Shown here: positions 6,262 through 8,550 of the stretch, piece by piece
Layout: every line of letters starts with the position of its first letter
How positions within the stretch are numbered: position 1 is the first letter of the stretch
Assembly: GCA_010028225.1 (NCBI GenBank)
Contig: RGOY01000049.1
Span: forward strand, 1 to 8,550
Direction of reading: 5' to 3'
From: Actinomycetota bacterium
Lineage (GTDB): Bacteria > Actinomycetota > Actinomycetes > Nanopelagicales > Nanopelagicaceae
Length of the DNA: 8,550 nucleotides
Notes under the pieces: generated by a model
Told to the model about the DNA's origin: nothing
The model's input: the letters and a program-made list of their open reading frames with translations, nothing else
The model's database searches: none
Program-made: the position numbers and the translations under genes

Positions 6262-7014
6262 ATGTTCGCATCGCTTCGCTCGAGAGTGGCCTTCGTAACG
6301 GGAGGTGGATCTGGGATTGGTGCAGCGACCTCTCTCATGTTCGCCTCCCAAGGCGTAAAGGTCGCTGTTGTTGACGTCAATCACGAAGATGCTGAGGGAA
6401 TCAGCCAGAGGATTGAGCGACTCGGCGGTGAGGCCATTGCAATTGCGGCCGACATCTCAAAGCCAGAACAGGTCCAATCTGCGGTTTTGAAAACTGTCGA
6501 AAAGTTCCATCGACTTGATATTGCTGTTAATAATGCTGGTATCGGTGGCGATCAAGCAGAGACTTCGGATCTTGCGGTTGACTCGTGGCGACGAGTGAAT
6601 TCAATAAACCTTGATGGCGTCTTTTACTGCATGAAGTATGAAATCCCTGAGATGCTCAAAAATGGTGGTGGCTCGATCATCAATATCTCATCAATCCTTG
6701 GACAGGTCGGATTTGCCAGGGCATCAGCCTATGTAGCAGCAAAACATGGGGTTGTTGGTCTTACACAAGCAGCGGCAATTGAATATGGACCAAGGAAGAT
6801 TCGTGTCAATGCGGTGGGACCAGGGTTTATTCGAACGCCAATATTGAGTGGGTTAAGTGAGGAAATGTTGAAATCTATGGCTCAACTCCATGCTCTCAAG
6901 CGAATCGGAGAACCCGATGAAGTCGCCGCTCTCATCACATTTCTAGCATCATCAGAAGCCTCATTTATTACGGGTAGTTACTACGCAGTCGATGGTGGTT
7001 ATCTCGCATCGTGA
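6262..7014 (+). CDS. Short-chain dehydrogenase/reductase (classical SDR)
   Basis: This 250-residue protein is a complete classical SDR oxidoreductase with a Rossmann fold. The cofactor loop TGGGSGIG is at residues 13-20. The acidic D38 at the end of the second strand (VAVVDVN) suggests NAD(H) rather than NADP(H). NNAG is at 90-93, and the catalytic set is N116, S144, Y157 and K161 (YVAAK). The C-terminal segment has PGFIRTP and ends FITGSYYAVDGGYLAS. The substrate cannot be read from sequence: 3-oxoacyl-ACP reductase, glucose dehydrogenase and cyclic-alcohol dehydrogenase relatives all look similar. The ATG at 6262 gives the normal SDR N-terminus, with AAAGGA at 6246-6251 as the ribosome site; an in-frame extension back to 6160 runs into the fasciclin remnant and is not credible. 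Its stop overlaps the start of the collagen-like gene, so the two are coupled. Confidence 0.92.
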   Translation: MFASLRSRVAFVTGGGSGIGAATSLMFASQGVKVAVVDVNHEDAEGISQRIERLGGEAIAIAADISKPEQVQSAVLKTVEKFHRLDIAVNNAGIGGDQAETSDLAVDSWRRVNSINLDGVFYCMKYEIPEMLKNGGGSIINISSILGQVGFARASAYVAAKHGVVGLTQAAAIEYGPRKIRVNAVGPGFIRTPILSGLSEEMLKSMAQLHALKRIGEPDEVAALITFLASSEASFITGSYYAVDGGYLAS

Positions 7015-8054
7015 AGAGTTCTCTCCTACGATTTATTGCGAGAGCTCTTTTGGTTTCAACAACTCTCGTCAATGTTGCAGCCATCTCGATAGTTGTTTCT
7101 GTCGCGTCATCGAAGACAGATTGGTTACCAAGCCCAGTGAAAACTTTTTTGAGTCGAACCGCTGCTGATGAGAATCTTTCAGGAGTGGTCGCGGGGCAGC
7201 GGGGCCCACAAGGACCTCAGGGCCCACAAGGCATTCCAGGTGAAAAGGGAGAGCCAGGCGAGAAAGGGGTTGCAGGAGAACGAGGTTCTCGAGGTTTGAA
7301 AGGTGAACGCGGACCACGGGGTTTCAGAGGTCTGCAAGGCCTTGCTGGAACACAAGGAAATGTTGGACCACAAGGCGTGCAGGGTTTCTCGGGAACTCAG
7401 GGTCCGCAAGGTCCGATAGGTCCCCAAGGTCTTGTTGGTGAAACCGGAGCGCGTGGAGAGATAGGCCCACAAGGAATACAAGGAGAGCGCGGCCTAACAG
7501 GTCAGCAAGGCGCAACGGGAGCAACAGGTGCAACGGGAGCAACAGGAGCAACGGGCGCAACGGGAGCAACAGGAGCAACTGGTGCGCAAGGCATTCCTGG
7601 CGTTAAGGGATCCTACTTCGGATCTTTTTATGACACAGGTACACAAACTCTTGCTTCAGATACACGTACTGCAATGCGTATCAACACTACTGACTCTTCT
7701 CTCGGCATATCGATCGTCAACCAGACAAAGATTCTTGTCGACCATACCGGGGTATATAACATCCAGTTCTCAGCGCAATTGATCAAAAGCAGTAATGGAA
7801 CTGACCCACTTGATGTCTGGCTTGGCCTTAACGGTCAAAACGTCACCTGGAGCAACACGCAACTCCAATTCACCAAAGGTCAACGACAAGTTGCTGCATG
7901 GAATTTTGTAATAGCACTCAATGGCGGTGACTATGTTGAACTCTATTGGTCATCGCCCGACAGCACTTTTGAGCTGGTAGCCGCACCTTCGCAAATAAAT
8001 CCAGCACGACCAGCTGTACCTTCGTTGATCGTGACGGTTACGCAAGTCAGTTAG
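7011..8054 (+). CDS. Secreted or membrane-anchored collagen-like protein with C-terminal beta-rich domain
   Basis: The 347-residue product has three parts. Residues 5-34 are hydrophobic after a basic start and act as a signal peptide or membrane anchor. Residues 62-200 are 46 consecutive Gly-X-Y triplets without interruption, predicting a collagen triple helix. Residues 201-347 form a beta-rich, aromatic-containing C-terminal domain (GVYNIQFSAQL, VAAWNFVIALNGGDYVELYW) resembling C1q/TNF-like trimerising heads of bacterial and phage collagen-like proteins; this is inferred from pattern only. The helix is polar: charged triplets (GEK, GER, GLK, GPR) fill residues 77-106, while the end is eight GAT triplets. 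The protein likely sits on the cell surface as a trimeric stalk with a globular tip, perhaps for adhesion. The GTG start overlaps the dehydrogenase stop as GTGA, which suggests coupled translation. The next feature is rnpB, with no terminator between. Confidence 0.88.
   Translation: MKSSLLRFIARALLVSTTLVNVAAISIVVSVASSKTDWLPSPVKTFLSRTAADENLSGVVAGQRGPQGPQGPQGIPGEKGEPGEKGVAGERGSRGLKGERGPRGFRGLQGLAGTQGNVGPQGVQGFSGTQGPQGPIGPQGLVGETGARGEIGPQGIQGERGLTGQQGATGATGATGATGATGATGATGATGAQGIPGVKGSYFGSFYDTGTQTLASDTRTAMRINTTDSSLGISIVNQTKILVDHTGVYNIQFSAQLIKSSNGTDPLDVWLGLNGQNVTWSNTQLQFTKGQRQVAAWNFVIALNGGDYVELYWSSPDSTFELVAAPSQINPARPAVPSLIVTVTQVS
7509..7580 (+). repeat. 9-bp tandem repeat, eight copies, encoding Gly-Ala-Thr
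   Basis: Eight head-to-tail 9-bp units with consensus GGMGCAACR encode (Gly-Ala-Thr)8 at the C-terminal end of the collagen helix. Units differ only at third codon positions. The repeat length keeps the frame, so gain or loss of units by slippage would lengthen or shorten the stalk without breaking the gene. Confidence 0.9.
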
Positions 8055-8061
8055 TAGCAAG

Positions 8062-8074
8062 TAGAATCTGGGAT
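8062..8074 (+). promoter_or_regulatory. -10 box of rnpB
   Basis: TAGAAT at 8062-8067 matches five of six -10 consensus bases and ends 7 nt before G8075, the first base of the P1 helix, so the RNA should start there. The matching -35 would lie within the last codons of the collagen-like gene, where only weak candidates (TACGCA or TTACGC around 8038-8044) are seen. Confidence 0.55.
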
Positions 8075-8430
8075 GAAGAGTCGCCCGGATCACCGCGTTG
8101 TAGCAATACACCGAGGAAAGTCCGGACTCCAATGAGCAGGACGGTGGGTAACTCCCACCCGGAGCAATCCGCGGGAAAGTGCAACAGAAAGTAAACCGCC
8201 GACAGCAATGTCGGTAAGGGTGAAACGGTGGTGTAAGAGACCACCAGTGCGTGTAGCGATATGCGTAGCTAGGTAAACCCCGTCCGGAGCAAGACCACGC
8301 AGATAGCGTTTGAACGGCTCAAGTGAGCTATCGGGTAGGTTGCATGAATCTGTGAGTAATCGCAGATCTAGATGGATGGTGATCTCGCTAGCAATAGCAA
8401 GACAGAATCCGGCTTATAGGGCGACTCTTC
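8075..8430 (+). ncRNA. rnpB: RNase P RNA, bacterial type A
   Basis: This is the catalytic RNA that removes 5' leaders from tRNA precursors. All conserved blocks are present in order: GAGGAAAGTCCGGACTCC at 8113-8130, ACAGAAA at 8184-8190 with ACCGCC following at 8195-8200, GGTAAGGGTGAAACGGTG at 8213-8230 with GTAAGAG after it, AGGTAAACCCC at 8271-8281, and AGAATCCGGCTTATAG at 8404-8419. The ends are set by a perfect 12-bp P1 helix pairing GAAGAGTCGCCC (8075-8086) with GGGCGACTCTTC (8419-8430). A length of about 356 nt fits type A. It has its own -10 box upstream and a terminator hairpin downstream. The true mature 3' end may extend a few bases. Confidence 0.97.
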
Positions 8431-8444
8431 TTTAAAACGTGTAG

Positions 8445-8478
8445 GCCCCGCATAAAAATGTGCGGGGCTTGCTCCTTT
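8445..8478 (+). terminator. Rho-independent terminator of rnpB
   Basis: GCCCCGCA (8445-8452) pairs perfectly with TGCGGGGC (8461-8468) around an 8-base A-rich loop. The following tract, TTGCTCCTTT (8469-8478), is pyrimidine-rich but not a pure T run. The hairpin lies 14 nt after the P1 helix of rnpB, as expected for its terminator. Confidence 0.75.
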
Positions 8479-8550
8479 ATGTGCAGTATCTTTTTATAAC
8501 TATTACCAAACCTAACAAAGTTTTAATTACATTTAGGGGTAGTTCCTGGG

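Noticed and set aside
7069..7578. Minus-strand open frames across the collagen gene, some very leucine-rich
   Set aside because: They are mirror images of the Gly-X-Y codon repeats and carry no start signals or family resemblance.
7509..7580. CRISPR-like repeat array
   Set aside because: Units are 9 bp, directly adjacent with no spacers, and encode Gly-Ala-Thr in frame with the collagen helix.
7011..8054. Prophage fragment, because similar collagen-like proteins with such heads occur in phages
   Set aside because: No phage structural, lysis or integration genes are present, and the protein has its own hydrophobic N-terminal segment and is coupled to an SDR gene.
8047..8244. Minus-strand 65-codon open frame
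   Set aside because: It lies antisense to the conserved core of rnpB and has no coding signature.

Overview
The window looks like chromosomal DNA from an actinobacterium (Actinomycetota), possibly a planktonic lineage with roughly balanced base composition; the lineage below phylum is a guess. The evidence is a gene fusing an N-terminal RNase H domain to a C-terminal histidine phosphatase, directly preceded by a coiled-coil C4 zinc-ribbon protein (an arrangement known from actinobacteria), many GTG starts, leaderless-type promoters, and a type A RNase P RNA.

Layout. Positions 1-377 (minus) hold the N-terminal 125 codons of uracil phosphoribosyltransferase (upp), cut by the window edge. Diverging from it is a plus-strand housekeeping run: tadA (tRNA adenosine deaminase), the zinc-ribbon protein, and the RNase H/phosphatase fusion, ending at 2740. 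This meets, tail to tail, a minus-strand two-gene operon: tldD (5618-4116, with HExxxH zinc site) and tldE/pmbA (4119-2737). The two converging genes share the palindrome CTAG as stop codon on both strands. The tldD promoter is well formed and predicts a leaderless transcript.

From 5758 a second plus-strand cluster begins: a broken secreted fasciclin (FAS1) gene that has lost its middle and its frame, an NAD-dependent-looking short-chain dehydrogenase, and, overlapping the dehydrogenase stop by GTGA, a secreted or surface-anchored collagen-like protein with 46 uninterrupted Gly-X-Y triplets and a C-terminal beta-rich domain. Immediately downstream lies rnpB (8075-8430) with its own -10 box, a perfect 12-bp P1 helix and a hairpin terminator. 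The last 70 or so bases are AT-rich and hold no gene I can identify.

The first 5.6 kb is RNA- and nucleotide-related housekeeping plus a conserved peptidase pair. The 5758-8054 segment is the accessory part: it looks like a cell-envelope or extracellular-matrix cluster in decay or turnover, with one dead adhesion-type gene and one intact collagen-like gene carrying a pure 9-bp tandem repeat likely to vary in length. I found no defence system, mobile element, CRISPR array or tRNA gene.
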